Of a stretch of 64,000 nt of DNA, positions 17,666-27,163 are shown one piece after another (positions within the stretch are counted from its first letter, which is position 1; each line of letters starts with the position of its first letter). This DNA is from JABDMH01 sp964428345 (lineage in GTDB: Bacteria > Bacteroidota > Bacteroidia > Chitinophagales > Saprospiraceae), in the NCBI GenBank assembly GCA_964428345.1, contig CAYRYD010000031.1, forward strand, positions 1 to 64,000, written 5' to 3'. The notes below the pieces were generated by a model. The model made no database searches, was not told the origin of the DNA, and saw nothing but the letters and a program-made list of their open reading frames with translations. The position numbers were made by a program, and so were the translations under genes.

Positions 17666-19579
17666 CTATCCGAGATACTTACTGAGAAAACCCAGCGTCG
17701 CCTTATACATCTCAAAACGGTTTTCTTCATTGTGAAATCCATGCCCTTCATCATATTTGACCAGATAAGGTACATCGATGCCCCGTTGTCGAAGTGAACG
17801 GACAATCTGATCCGACTCGTCGATATTGACCCGGGGGTCATTGGCACCCTGGACTACAAAGAGTGGTGTTTTGATCTTGCCTACATGGTACACCGGTGAT
17901 GCCGCCTGCATCTGTTCTTCATCTTTTTCCGGGTTACCCACCATTTCATACATCATATCCAGGTAGGGCTTCCAGTATGGAGGAATGGTTTTCATGAAGG
18001 TAAAAAGATTGGACACCCCTACATAATCCACCGCACAGCAATAGAGATCGGGGGTAAAGGTTACCCCCGCCAGAGTTGCATAGCCTCCGTAACTACCTCC
18101 GTAAATCGCGACTTTGGATGGATCGGCAATACCGGTATCGATCAGCCATTGTACACCATCGGTGATGTCGTTTTGCATCTTGCGACCCCATTCCTTGAAA
18201 GCGGCTTTGAAAAATCCCTTGCCATATCCGGTACTGCCCCGGTAATTCATCTGGAAAACGGCATAACCCCTGGTTGCAAACAACTGTACCTCCGGATTGT
18301 AACCCCAGGTGTCGCGAACCCACGGACCACCATGCGGATTAATAATCACAGGCAGGTTGACCGGATCCCTGTGGGGCGGGAGGGTCAGGTATCCATTGAT
18401 GGTCAGCCCGTCTCTTGATTGGTAGGTGACCGGCGTCATTTGGGCCAGATCCTTTTCATCCAGCCAGGGACTGACATCGGCGATCTTTTGCAGGTCTCCG
18501 CTTTGTACATCGAAAAAATAGTAGGCACCCAGCGAACGGTCGGTATAGGTGCGGATGATAAATTTGTCTTCGGCTTTGTTGTGGCTGGAGACCGATATTT
18601 CATATCCAGGGAGCTTTTCCTCGAGGTTCCTAAACCAGGTTTCGGTTTCCCTGTCGAGAAAAATGACATGTCTTTTATCGGTTAGGTAGGTAATGCTGGT
18701 TAGTACTTTCCTCCTGCGCGAATAGCGTAGTCCCGATACATCCACTTCATCGTGCTTGAAGATAACCTCACCAACTTCCTTGCCCTGATGGAGGTCAAAT
18801 TGTACGATTTGTGCTTTGTCCCGGCCCAGGTTGGAAGAAGCGTAAACGATATGATCCTTCTTAAAATCGAAAAATAGCGGACCCATTGATTCGGTAAAGT
18901 CTGTCTTCAGAACCTCGCGAAAAGGCTCGTCTTCCGTATCCCGGTACATCAGTACAGTCTCAGTACCGTTGACTACCTTGCCGGCGATCCGCAACCGGCC
19001 ATCGTGGTCGGTCATCCAGGTGTCGATGGGTTCCATCACGTTGGTATTTTCAGCCAGCTGGTGCATGTCACCGGTATGGATGTTGATCCGGTAGGGCTCG
19101 AAAAGCTGGGGGTTGTTTTTGTTCATCCCGATGATGATCTCCTCCTCATTATCTTCCAGGATATCTATCAACTGGATCCGAACGCCCGGAAACGGAGTGA
19201 GGTCTTTGGGATTGGTACCGTCGCGGTCTACGGCATAGAGCTGAAAATTTTCATCACCAGCTGAATCTTTGATATAAATCAACCGGCCGGAGCTGGCCCA
19301 CCCATATCCGCTGATATCGCGATCGGTCGATGAGGTGAGGCGGATTGCGGTATCTTCTCCGATCTTCTGGACAAAAATATTCTTCCGGCGGTGGTAGGGA
19401 GCCATAAAGCTGAAATAACTGCCATCGGGTGAAAGCTGATAGTTGCTTTTTTCCGGATTACGAAAAAAGTCTTCCACAGAGTACCGGTGCGATTGCTGTT
19501 CTCCCAGATCGATCAGATGTTGAATTTCCACTTCAGTGGAAGGCAGGGTAGGATCTCCCGGTAAATTTTCCTGTTTCAT
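17666..19579 (-). CDS. S9 family serine peptidase (prolyl oligopeptidase / acylaminoacyl peptidase type)
   Basis: A 637-residue protein with an N-terminal seven-bladed propeller (about 30-370) and a C-terminal alpha/beta hydrolase. The nucleophile is in GGSYGGYA (Ser about 496), with Asp in GANDPRV and His in DEGHGF near the end. The NPHGGPW oxyanion motif is present. The family cleaves short peptides, often after Pro or releasing N-acyl amino acids. No signal peptide is visible, so it is probably cytoplasmic, unlike many secreted DPP4-like relatives. It is a lone gene. Confidence 0.9.
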   Translation of the reverse strand: MKQENLPGDPTLPSTEVEIQHLIDLGEQQSHRYSVEDFFRNPEKSNYQLSPDGSYFSFMAPYHRRKNIFVQKIGEDTAIRLTSSTDRDISGYGWASSGRLIYIKDSAGDENFQLYAVDRDGTNPKDLTPFPGVRIQLIDILEDNEEEIIIGMNKNNPQLFEPYRINIHTGDMHQLAENTNVMEPIDTWMTDHDGRLRIAGKVVNGTETVLMYRDTEDEPFREVLKTDFTESMGPLFFDFKKDHIVYASSNLGRDKAQIVQFDLHQGKEVGEVIFKHDEVDVSGLRYSRRRKVLTSITYLTDKRHVIFLDRETETWFRNLEEKLPGYEISVSSHNKAEDKFIIRTYTDRSLGAYYFFDVQSGDLQKIADVSPWLDEKDLAQMTPVTYQSRDGLTINGYLTLPPHRDPVNLPVIINPHGGPWVRDTWGYNPEVQLFATRGYAVFQMNYRGSTGYGKGFFKAAFKEWGRKMQNDITDGVQWLIDTGIADPSKVAIYGGSYGGYATLAGVTFTPDLYCCAVDYVGVSNLFTFMKTIPPYWKPYLDMMYEMVGNPEKDEEQMQAASPVYHVGKIKTPLFVVQGANDPRVNIDESDQIVRSLRQRGIDVPYLVKYDEGHGFHNEENRFEMYKATLGFLSKYLG

Positions 19580-19913
19580 AGTAGGTCTAATTACCCGGTG
19601 AAAGTATTAAAAATCTCCCAACCGGAATAAGGTCTCGACCACAATGGTCCTGGCGACGATATTTGGATTTTTGTACTAGTCAGAAAGTAAATTTTTGCGG
19701 AGGATTCAGACGTACTACTGCATTTTTGTGCTCAGTCATATTCATTGCTGAACCCATGATTTACCGTAGGTGGCTTTATTATTTCTAAGACCTCTGGATA
19801 ACCGGGGGCATGTAATCACAAATTATAATATTGAAATTGTTTACTCCTGATTCATTCATTGACCCTGCACAGTCTCCGGATTCCGCTGGGACCCTATTTT
19901 ACCGGAAAGTACC
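19580..19913. other. Intergenic region, no gene seen
   Basis: 334 bp between two minus-strand genes. I checked both strands and found no convincing ORF, tRNA cloverleaf or T-tract terminator. A TACTTTCA near 19603 on the minus strand could be a poor -7 box for the S9 peptidase gene. Confidence 0.5.
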
Positions 19914-21455
19914 TCAGAAGCTCCGCAGCAGCGATTCCATATCGATTTGTTCCCTTAATATGGATTCGATTTTCGAAACATGAACCCGGTCCTGGGCCAG
20001 ACTGTCCCGATGCCGGATGGTCACTGAATGATCCTGAAGTGATTCAAAATCGACGGTCACGCAAAAGGGAGTACCGATGGCATCCTGACGCCGGTATCGA
20101 CGGCCAATCGCATCTTTTTCGTCATATTGGCACTGGGTCACGAATTTTAAATCGTCAAAAATCGCTTTGGCTTTCTCGGTGAGCTCCGGCTTATTCCTGA
20201 CCAGGGGTAGAATGGCGCATTTGACCGGAGCAATCGCCGGGTGGAGTTTCATGACGACCCGGGTCGAATCTTTACCTTCAGCATCGGGTACAATCTCTTC
20301 CCGTAATGACTGGCTCATCATAGCCAGAAACATCCGGTCACAGCCAATCGATGTTTCGATCACATAAGGCACATAGCTTTGTTCGAGTTCCGGATCAAAA
20401 TACTGCAGCTTTTTTCCCGATAATTCCTGATGACTGCTCAGGTCAAAATCGGTGCGGCTGTGTATGCCTTCCAGTTCTCTGAATCCAAAAGGAAATTCAA
20501 ACTGGATGTCGACAGCGGCATTGGCGTAATGGGCCAGGTTATCGTGATTGTGAAATTTCAGTTTTTCTGCCGGAGTACCCACTGCTTTATGCCATTTTAG
20601 ACGGAGATCTTTCCAGTATTCATACCATTCCATTTCTTCACCCGGTTTGACAAAAAACTGCATTTCCATCTGTTCAAATTCGCGCATGCGGAAGATAAAC
20701 TGCCGGGCGACGATTTCGTTGCGGAAGGCTTTACCGATCTGGGCGATACCAAAGGGCACTTTCTGCCGGCTCGTTTTCAACACATTTAAAAAATTCACAA
20801 AAATGCCCTGGGCAGTCTCGGGGCGCAGATAAAGTTTCCCCTCTTCACCGGCAATATTACCAAGCTGGGTTGAAAACATCAGGTTAAATTGCCGTACTTC
20901 AGTCCAGTTACGCGAACCGCTTTCCGGACAGGCAATTTCGAGATCGATGATCATCTGGCGTAAATCAGCCAGGTCGTTTTTTTTCATGGCTTCGGCCAAA
21001 CGTTGGGTCAGGCTGGTTTTTTCATCCAGATAGCGCACTACCCGATCGTTGGTGGTGATAAATTGTTCCCGGTCAAACTGGTCACCAAAACGATTGGCGG
21101 CTTTGGAGATTTCTTTTTCTGCCTTGGTGTTAATTTTTTCGATATACTCTTCAATGAGCACATCAGCCCGATAGCGTTTTTTACTGTCTTTATTGTCGAT
21201 TAATGGATCATTAAAAGCATCTACGTGCCCACTGGCTTTCCAGGTTTTCGGGTGCATGAAAATAGCGGCATCAATTCCGACAATGTTCTCATGGCGTTGC
21301 ACCATCGAACGCCACCAGTATTCTTTCAGGTTATTTTTGAGTTCAACCCCATTCGGACCATAATCGTATACGGCGGCTAAGGTGTCATAGATTTCACTGG
21401 ACTGATAAATAAATCCATATTCCTTGGCATGCGATACAATTTGCTTAAAATCCAT
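19914..21455 (-). CDS. glyS: Glycyl-tRNA synthetase, single-chain class II type
   Basis: A 513-residue enzyme of the alpha2 class (not the alpha2beta2 GlyQ/GlyS type). It starts MDFKQIVSHAKEYGFIYQSSEIY, with the glycine-specific YDYGPNGVELKNNL, class II motif 2 in IGKAFRNEIVARQFIFRMREFEQMEMQFF, and motif 3 near IETSIGCDRMFLAM. The C-terminal anticodon-binding domain begins at about residue 405. It charges tRNA-Gly in the cytoplasm. It lies just upstream of... downstream of the prfC promoter region on the same strand, separated from prfC only by an AT-rich repeat. Confidence 0.96.
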   Translation of the reverse strand: MDFKQIVSHAKEYGFIYQSSEIYDTLAAVYDYGPNGVELKNNLKEYWWRSMVQRHENIVGIDAAIFMHPKTWKASGHVDAFNDPLIDNKDSKKRYRADVLIEEYIEKINTKAEKEISKAANRFGDQFDREQFITTNDRVVRYLDEKTSLTQRLAEAMKKNDLADLRQMIIDLEIACPESGSRNWTEVRQFNLMFSTQLGNIAGEEGKLYLRPETAQGIFVNFLNVLKTSRQKVPFGIAQIGKAFRNEIVARQFIFRMREFEQMEMQFFVKPGEEMEWYEYWKDLRLKWHKAVGTPAEKLKFHNHDNLAHYANAAVDIQFEFPFGFRELEGIHSRTDFDLSSHQELSGKKLQYFDPELEQSYVPYVIETSIGCDRMFLAMMSQSLREEIVPDAEGKDSTRVVMKLHPAIAPVKCAILPLVRNKPELTEKAKAIFDDLKFVTQCQYDEKDAIGRRYRRQDAIGTPFCVTVDFESLQDHSVTIRHRDSLAQDRVHVSKIESILREQIDMESLLRSF

Positions 21456-21504
21456 TTTGCAGATTTTTTATAGTCAATTTATTAATCCTCGTAAATAGTA
21501 TACT

Positions 21505-21549
21505 TTAAACGATTAAACAATTAAACACTTAAACAATTAAACACTTAAA
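21505..21549. repeat. AT-rich tandem repeat between glyS and prfC
   Basis: The 16-bp unit CAATTAAACACTTAAA occurs twice, preceded by a variant with CGATTAAA. It lies directly upstream of the glyS start and overlaps the prfC stop codon. On the minus strand it would form a low-GC spacer that could carry the glyS promoter. Confidence 0.7.
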
Positions 21550-23125
21550 ATTCCGATTTAAAATGAAAGCGGATATCCGGATAATTCTCCTGTGCCATTT
21601 TGAGTGCCCAGGCTGATTCAGCCAGAAATACCAAATGCCCGTCTTTGTCTTTGGCGATATCTTTTTTTCGTTCTTTAACGAATTTATGAATGGCTTCTTT
21701 TTTATCCGATGTGATCCAACAGGCTTTGTGCAACGAGAGTGGCTCGTAAGTGCACGAAGCTCCGTATTCATGCTCAAGCCGGTACTGGATCACCTCAAAC
21801 TGAAGGACGCCAACCGTACCGATGATTTTCCGGGCATTGTCTTCCTTGGTAAACAACTGGGCGACTCCTTCTTCGGTCAGCTGGGTGATTCCTTTTTCCA
21901 GCTGTTTTGATTTCATCGGATTGGCATTGTTGATATAACGGAATTGTTCGGGTGAAAAACTCGGTATTCCCCGGAAATGCAGGGATTCTCCACCGGTCAG
22001 GGTATCACCGATCTTAAAATTACCCGAATCATAAAGTCCGATGATATCACCCGGAAATGCCTCGTCGATCACCGATTTTTTGGCAGCCATAAAGGCCGTA
22101 GGATTGCTGAACTTCATCTGGCGACCCTGGCGTACATGCAGATAGTTGGTATTTCGTTCGAATTTTCCGGAACAGATTCGCAAAAATGCGATCCGGTCGC
22201 GGTGCTTTGGATCCATATTGGCATGGATCTTAAAGATAAAACCGCTAAACTGGTCTTCTTCCGGCCGGACCAGGCGCTCTTCCGTTTCCCGCGGCCGGGG
22301 TGACGGTGCGATCTGGATAAAGCAATCCAAAAGCTCCTTGACCCCGAAATTATTGATGGCGCTACCAAAAAATACCGGCGATAATGCTCCGGCAAGATAT
22401 TGGTTCCGGTCAAAGTCAGGGTAGACGGTGTGCACGATTTCGAGATCATCACGCAGCTCCTTGGCAGCAGCTGCACCCACCTGCTCATCCAGGAGTGTAC
22501 TGTTGGTGTCTTTGATGGCAATGATCTCTTCTTCCTCCTGTTTGCCATGCGGCTGAAAGAGATTCAATTGTTTTTCAAACAGATTGTACACCCCCTTAAA
22601 CCGCTGACCCATCCCGATAGGCCAACTTAGCGGACATACACGCAGACCCAGTTTGTCTTCGATCTCATCGAGCAATTCAAATCCGTCACGCCCTTCACGG
22701 TCCAGTTTATTGATAAAGACGATCATCGGAGTTTTACGCATCCGGCAGACTTCCACCAACTTTTCAGTCTGCGGTTCTACCCCTTTGGCGACATCGATCA
22801 CGACAATGGCACTGTCGACAGCGGTCAGGGTACGGTAGGTGTCTTCGGCAAAGTCCTGGTGTCCCGGAGTGTCCAGAATATTGATTTTCAGACACTCATA
22901 TTCGAATGCCATCACGGACGTGGCCACTGAGATACCCCGCTGCCGTTCGATTTCCATAAAATCGGAAGTGGCGTGCCGTTTGATCTTATTGCTCTTGACG
23001 GCGCCCGCTACCTGGATGGCACCACCAAAGAGCAGCAACTTTTCAGTCAGGGTGGTTTTACCAGCATCCGGATGACTGACAATAGCAAATGTGCGGCGTA
23101 TCTGTATTTCTTCTGATAAACTCAA
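21545..23125 (-). CDS. prfC: Peptide chain release factor 3
   Basis: A 526-residue translational GTPase. G1 is SHPDAGKTTL (about 17-26), G3 DTPGHQDF and G4 NKLDREGRD, followed by EF-Tu-like domain 2 and the RF3 C-terminal domain. RF3 removes RF1/RF2 from the ribosome after peptide release. The start is TTG at 23125: no in-frame ATG occurs between the TATCTTTG promoter box (23154-23161) and the conserved LSEEIQIRRTFAIVSHPD. The predicted 5' leader is only about 22 nt and consists mostly of a small hairpin. Confidence 0.95.
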   Translation of the reverse strand: MSLSEEIQIRRTFAIVSHPDAGKTTLTEKLLLFGGAIQVAGAVKSNKIKRHATSDFMEIERQRGISVATSVMAFEYECLKINILDTPGHQDFAEDTYRTLTAVDSAIVVIDVAKGVEPQTEKLVEVCRMRKTPMIVFINKLDREGRDGFELLDEIEDKLGLRVCPLSWPIGMGQRFKGVYNLFEKQLNLFQPHGKQEEEEIIAIKDTNSTLLDEQVGAAAAKELRDDLEIVHTVYPDFDRNQYLAGALSPVFFGSAINNFGVKELLDCFIQIAPSPRPRETEERLVRPEEDQFSGFIFKIHANMDPKHRDRIAFLRICSGKFERNTNYLHVRQGRQMKFSNPTAFMAAKKSVIDEAFPGDIIGLYDSGNFKIGDTLTGGESLHFRGIPSFSPEQFRYINNANPMKSKQLEKGITQLTEEGVAQLFTKEDNARKIIGTVGVLQFEVIQYRLEHEYGASCTYEPLSLHKACWITSDKKEAIHKFVKERKKDIAKDKDGHLVFLAESAWALKMAQENYPDIRFHFKSEF

Positions 23126-23153
23126 ATGGTACCCGTCTTTTAAAAAACGGGGG

Positions 23154-23161
23154 CAAAGATA
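23154..23161 (-). promoter_or_regulatory. prfC promoter -7 box TATCTTTG
   Basis: Perfect TAnnTTTG match on the minus strand; predicted transcription start near 23147. The leader contains a CCCGT...ACGGG hairpin (about 23132-23151). Confidence 0.55.
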
Positions 23162-23395
23162 GGCTTTTTGATGTCAGATTTCTCGGTCCGATACAGCCTG
23201 CTTTGAATTTGGTGTCAGGTTGGGTTAGACTATCGAAGGTTGTGGTCCCGGAGGTTACCGACTTTTGGTCATCACTGAACACAGGACTCTGCAGTCCCCC
23301 ATTTGTACTCCATGCGCACAGATGGCGACAAATATTTTCATGCCGATGTAAGATATTTATGACATTTGCAGCTTTTTAGCAAAAAATCTGAGTAC

Positions 23396-23893
23396 ATGCC
23401 TCTAACTGTCGGGCCTTCAGACCGGGAGCTTCTGGATTTCTTACAGGAATATCCCTGTGCCACCCTGGTCACCTCCTATCAAAACCGGCCAGTCGCCACA
23501 CATCTGCCCTTGGTGTTGAGGGAGTTTGCCGGTCAGATCTATTTGTATGGTTTGTTGGATAAAGCAGGGAAGCATTGGAAATACCTGGAATTTGAAGAAA
23601 ACCTGGCCATCTTCCAGAAACCGCATTCCATTCCTTCAGCTAATGGCCAGAAGAAGAATCACCAGCTTCGGGCAGTGCACGTCTATGGTATCTGCAACCT
23701 CATTCACGAGGCAGATCGGATCAAGGAAATTCTGGATTGGCTCAATAATACTCCGGCTACCAATGATTTCGGCCAATGGATGCGCCAGCTCACTGATGAG
23801 CCCGGTACCGGTTGTCTGGTAGCCTTCGAGTTGCGGGTCACGGATTTACAGCCGGTTGTTGATGGTATGATCAGTACGAAGGTAATGGGTTAA
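23396..23893 (+). CDS. PaiB-like FMN-binding protein
   Basis: From the ATG at 23396 the protein has 165 residues; a TTG at 23366 would add ten. The segments FLQEYPCATLVTSYQNRPVA (about 14-33), THLPLVL, AGKHWKYLEF, LAIFQKPHS and AVHVYG follow the pattern of PaiB (FMN-binding split-barrel, named as a negative regulator of sporulation and protease genes in Bacillus). It is shorter than typical PaiB (about 200 residues), and the usual PxxWY that follows the FQ-PH motif is replaced by SANGQKKNH. It may be a diverged flavin reductase-like paralogue. Confidence is moderate. Confidence 0.65.
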   Translation: MPLTVGPSDRELLDFLQEYPCATLVTSYQNRPVATHLPLVLREFAGQIYLYGLLDKAGKHWKYLEFEENLAIFQKPHSIPSANGQKKNHQLRAVHVYGICNLIHEADRIKEILDWLNNTPATNDFGQWMRQLTDEPGTGCLVAFELRVTDLQPVVDGMISTKVMG

Positions 23894-23898
23894 TACCC

Positions 23899-24398
23899 GG
23901 GCGAATCAATTCGCCCTCCAGAATTGATTCTTAATGGAGCGGCGATTTTAATCACCGGTGCACCAAGTACTTTCATACCCGGGCGAATAAATTCGCCCCT
24001 CCAAGATCAGTTGTGTCATGAAACACAGGGTAATAACGTCTCAACTTCAACCGTGACCAATGATCACAGGTTCAAAAGAGAAATGGGGTGCCAGGGCGAA
24101 TAAATTCGCCCCTCCAGGAGGTTGCCATCAAACATATGCAATAGGCATCGAATTTGTTACTCTGATATCTGTGTGGTGATTGGGCGAATGAATTCGCCCC
24201 TCCACAAGAAATTACAATGAAACACAGGTGATAGAATCTAACCTGGGATCGTGATCAATGATTGCAGGATCAAAGGAGAAATGGGGTGCCAGGGCGAATA
24301 AATTCGCCCCTCCAGGAGGTTGCCATCAAACATATGCAATAAGTTTCGAATTTGTAACCCTGATTATCTATGGGGTGATTGGGCGAATAAATTCACCC
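23899..24398. repeat. Three-unit 198-bp tandem repeat with GGGCGAATAAATTCGCCC palindromes
   Basis: Six copies of an 18-bp palindrome GGGCGAATAAATTCGCCC (some with one or two changes) begin at 23899, 23981, 24094, 24182, 24292 and 24381. They form three units repeating every 195-201 bp, each with two palindromes 82-89 bp apart. Units 2 and 3 are closely alike (AGGAGGTTGCCATCAAACAT, CAAAGGAGAAATGGGGTGCC shared); in unit 1 only the right half is similar. Most palindromes are followed by CCTCCA. The array fills the gap between the PaiB-like gene and ettA; small ORFs in it are by-products of the repeat. Confidence 0.9.
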
Positions 24399-24418
24399 CT
24401 CCACAAGATGGTAAGATC

Positions 24419-26089
24419 TTACAGCAGACTCTTGAATCTTGGCCTTTTGAGGGTGATGGAACCCAGCCGCTCTTTTTTGTTGTCTTCGTAAGCCTGGAAA
24501 TTACCTTCGAAGAAGATGACTTCTCCTTCGTCTTCAAATGAAAGGATATGAGTGGCCAACCGGTCGATAAACCAGCGGTCGTGGGAGATCACCAGCACAC
24601 AACCGGCAAAATTTTCAATGGCCTCTTCCAGAGCTCTCAGCGTATTGACGTCGATGTCATTGGTGGGCTCGTCGAGCAGGATCACGTTGCCACCTTCCTT
24701 AAGGGTGATGGCCAGGTGCAGGCGGTTCCGTTCGCCACCGGAGAGCGTTCCGACCTTCTTTTGCTGGTCGGCACCGGTAAAATTAAAACGGCTGAGATAG
24801 GCCCGGGCATTCACTTCGGTATCTCCAATCCTGATGTATTCATGACCCCGGCTCACCACTTCATAGATCGTTTTTCCGGGAACCAGATCTTTGTGGCTCT
24901 GGTCGACATAGGCCAGCCTGACAGTGCTGCCGATGGTAATGACACCCTCATCGGGTTTTTCTTCACCCATGATCATCCGGAATAAGGTTGATTTACCCAT
25001 CCCATTGGGCCCGATGATACCGATGATGGCATTTTTTGGGACACTCAGGGTCAGGTCGTCAATCAGGAGCCGGTTGCCAAAACCTTTCTTCAGGTGGTCG
25101 ATGTCGATCACTACATCGCCCAGTCTGGGTCCGGGAGGAATAAAGAGTTCGAGTCTGGCTTCTTTTTCCCTGACCTCGGCATTGGTCATTTTATCGTACG
25201 CGTTGAGACGGGCTTTACCCTTGGCCTGCCGGGCTTTGGGAGCCAGCCTTGACCATTCGAGTTCGCGTTGCAGGGCCTTCTGACGTTTGCTTTCCGCTTT
25301 TTCCTCGGCCGCCAGCCTCCGTCCTTTCTGGTCAAGCCAGGAACTGTAATTACCTTCCCAGGGTATGCCTTCGCCCCGGTCGAGTTCAAGGATCCAGCCG
25401 GCTACATTGTCGAGAAAATAACGGTCATGGGTCACGGCGATCACCGTACCGGGAAAGTTCCGGAGATATTGTTCCAGCCAGTGCACGCTTTCGGCATCGA
25501 GGTGGTTGGTGGGTTCGTCGAGCAGAAGGATGTCGGGTTTACTGAGGAGGAGGCGGCACAGTGCTACCCGCCGTCTTTCACCTCCTGAGAGGACACCGAT
25601 TTTGGCATCGTCGGGTGGACATCGCAGCGAATCCATCGCTACCTCGAGGGTATGGTCGAGATCCCAGGCATTGAGATGATCCATTTGTTCGAGCAGCTCA
25701 CCCTGCTTTTCGATCACCTTCATCATTTCGTCGTCGTCCATCGGTTCGGCGAGACGGGCAGAGATCTCTTCGTACGCTTTTACCACGTCGGCGATATGTT
25801 GTACGCCTTCGGTCACCGTTTCACGTACGGTTTTACTTTCGTCGAGTTCCGGTTCCTGGGCCAGTAGTCCGATTTTATAGGTCCGGTCGAAGGTGACTTT
25901 TCCCTGATAATTCTGATCCTGACCGGCGATGATCCGCAAAAGCGTCGATTTACCGGACCCGTTAAGGCCAAGGACGCCGATTTTGGCACCGTAAAAAAAG
26001 GAAAGCCAGATATTCTTTAAAACCTGTTTGTTGGGAGGGTAAATCTTGCTAACCCCCTCCATAGCAAAGATGACTTTGTTGTCGGCCAT
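24419..26089 (-). CDS. ettA: Energy-dependent translational throttle protein EttA (ABC-F ATPase)
   Basis: From the ATG at 26089 the protein has 556 residues, the same as typical EttA; the frame extends 28 codons further upstream but that part is not conserved-looking. Two ABC cassettes are visible: GLNGSGKST with LSGGERRRVAL and LLDEPTNHLD, then GPNGMGKST with LSGGERNRLHL and LLDEPTNDID. An Arg/Lys-rich linker (about 240-300) contains the EttA arm-like region. EttA binds the ribosomal E site and gates the first peptide bond according to the ATP/ADP ratio. No membrane segment, as expected for ABC-F. Confidence 0.94.
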   Translation of the reverse strand: MADNKVIFAMEGVSKIYPPNKQVLKNIWLSFFYGAKIGVLGLNGSGKSTLLRIIAGQDQNYQGKVTFDRTYKIGLLAQEPELDESKTVRETVTEGVQHIADVVKAYEEISARLAEPMDDDEMMKVIEKQGELLEQMDHLNAWDLDHTLEVAMDSLRCPPDDAKIGVLSGGERRRVALCRLLLSKPDILLLDEPTNHLDAESVHWLEQYLRNFPGTVIAVTHDRYFLDNVAGWILELDRGEGIPWEGNYSSWLDQKGRRLAAEEKAESKRQKALQRELEWSRLAPKARQAKGKARLNAYDKMTNAEVREKEARLELFIPPGPRLGDVVIDIDHLKKGFGNRLLIDDLTLSVPKNAIIGIIGPNGMGKSTLFRMIMGEEKPDEGVITIGSTVRLAYVDQSHKDLVPGKTIYEVVSRGHEYIRIGDTEVNARAYLSRFNFTGADQQKKVGTLSGGERNRLHLAITLKEGGNVILLDEPTNDIDVNTLRALEEAIENFAGCVLVISHDRWFIDRLATHILSFEDEGEVIFFEGNFQAYEDNKKERLGSITLKRPRFKSLL

Positions 26090-26257
26090 TGTGAAATCGG
26101 ATGATTTGAAAATCCGGAGGCGAAATTGATAAAAATCCGGTAAAAGGATAGAAATCGGGAGAAAATTGCACACTCCTCAAACCGGGACAAGAGGTAAGTA
26201 CCGAATTTGCCGGGTGTTGCGTTAAATACCACTAGAGCAAGAAAATAAGACTACCCT

Positions 26258-27040
26258 ATGAATTTTCAATGGATCACAATTTGCATCACTTACTTCACGC
26301 TTACTGCCTGCCAGGCTCCGAAGAATCAACCGGATCCTGCTACCGCAGAATCGCACAACAGCCGGAATTCACTCGATTGGGCAGGTGTCTACCGGGGTAC
26401 TATCCCCTGCGCTGATTGCCAGGGGATCCAGACGGAAATCCGGCTTCATGATGATCTCACCTACCACAGGGCCTCCCGGTATCTGGGTAAGGACACCTCA
26501 ATCTTCCGGGAAAGTGGCTCATTTGAATGGGATCAGAATGGCAGCAAGATAATTCTCGCAATTAGTGACCATGATTCAAAACCTGTCAGCTATCTGGTGG
26601 GAGAAAATGTCCTGATCCAGCTGGACATGGAGGGTAACCGGATTACGGGAAACCTTGCCGACCGATACCTGCTGAAAAAAGACGAAAACGAGATCACAGA
26701 GAAGTACTGGAAGCTTGTCGAACTGTATGGTCAAAAAGTGGTTATGGGGGAAAATCAGCAAAGGGAAGTATATGTGATCCTGAAAACGGAAGATAACCGT
26801 ATCCAGGGCTTCGGCAGTTGCAATACCTTTAGCGGCCACTATCAACTACTGGATGGCAACCGGATCAGGTTCTTAAACGTGGCAGCCACCAAAATGGCCT
26901 GCCCGGAGATGCAAACGGAAGTACAATTTTTCGAAGTACTTGAAAAGGCCGACAGTTATCATCTTGACGGAGACCGGCTGGCACTCCACCGGGCCAGAAT
27001 GGCGCCCATTGCCCGGTTTGAAGCAGTTTATTTCCGGTAA
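26258..27040 (+). CDS. Lipoprotein with NlpE-like and META (HslJ-like) domains
   Basis: A 260-residue lipoprotein. The lipobox is LTAC (Cys18). Residues about 40-130 match the NlpE N-terminal pattern, with GTIPCADCQGIQTEIRL containing the CxxC pair linked in E. coli to copper and envelope-stress sensing. Residues about 150-258 match the META/HslJ domain (YWKLVELYG, GFGSCNTFSGHYQL, ATKMACPEM). This two-domain layout is frequent in Bacteroidota envelope lipoproteins. A role in envelope stress or metal tolerance is inference from the family. It stands alone, convergent with the SdiA-regulated gene. Confidence 0.85.
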   Translation: MNFQWITICITYFTLTACQAPKNQPDPATAESHNSRNSLDWAGVYRGTIPCADCQGIQTEIRLHDDLTYHRASRYLGKDTSIFRESGSFEWDQNGSKIILAISDHDSKPVSYLVGENVLIQLDMEGNRITGNLADRYLLKKDENEITEKYWKLVELYGQKVVMGENQQREVYVILKTEDNRIQGFGSCNTFSGHYQLLDGNRIRFLNVAATKMACPEMQTEVQFFEVLEKADSYHLDGDRLALHRARMAPIARFEAVYFR

Positions 27041-27163
27041 TAGTGGCTTGATGATCTTACAATTCTGACATTGGGGGCCACCTTTACATCCCAGATTTCT
27101 TATCCGGTATGGAATAGCTTACCTTGGTCCCTGTTGTTCTCCCTGCTTCGAGCATGATATGCT

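Noticed and set aside
23899..24398. CRISPR-like spacing of palindromes
   Set aside because: Units are 198 bp with near-identical inter-palindrome DNA, not unique spacers of 30-40 bp, and no cas genes are present.
24258..24541. Two short plus-strand frames in the repeat block
   Set aside because: They arise from the 198-bp tandem units and run into ettA antisense; no coding character.
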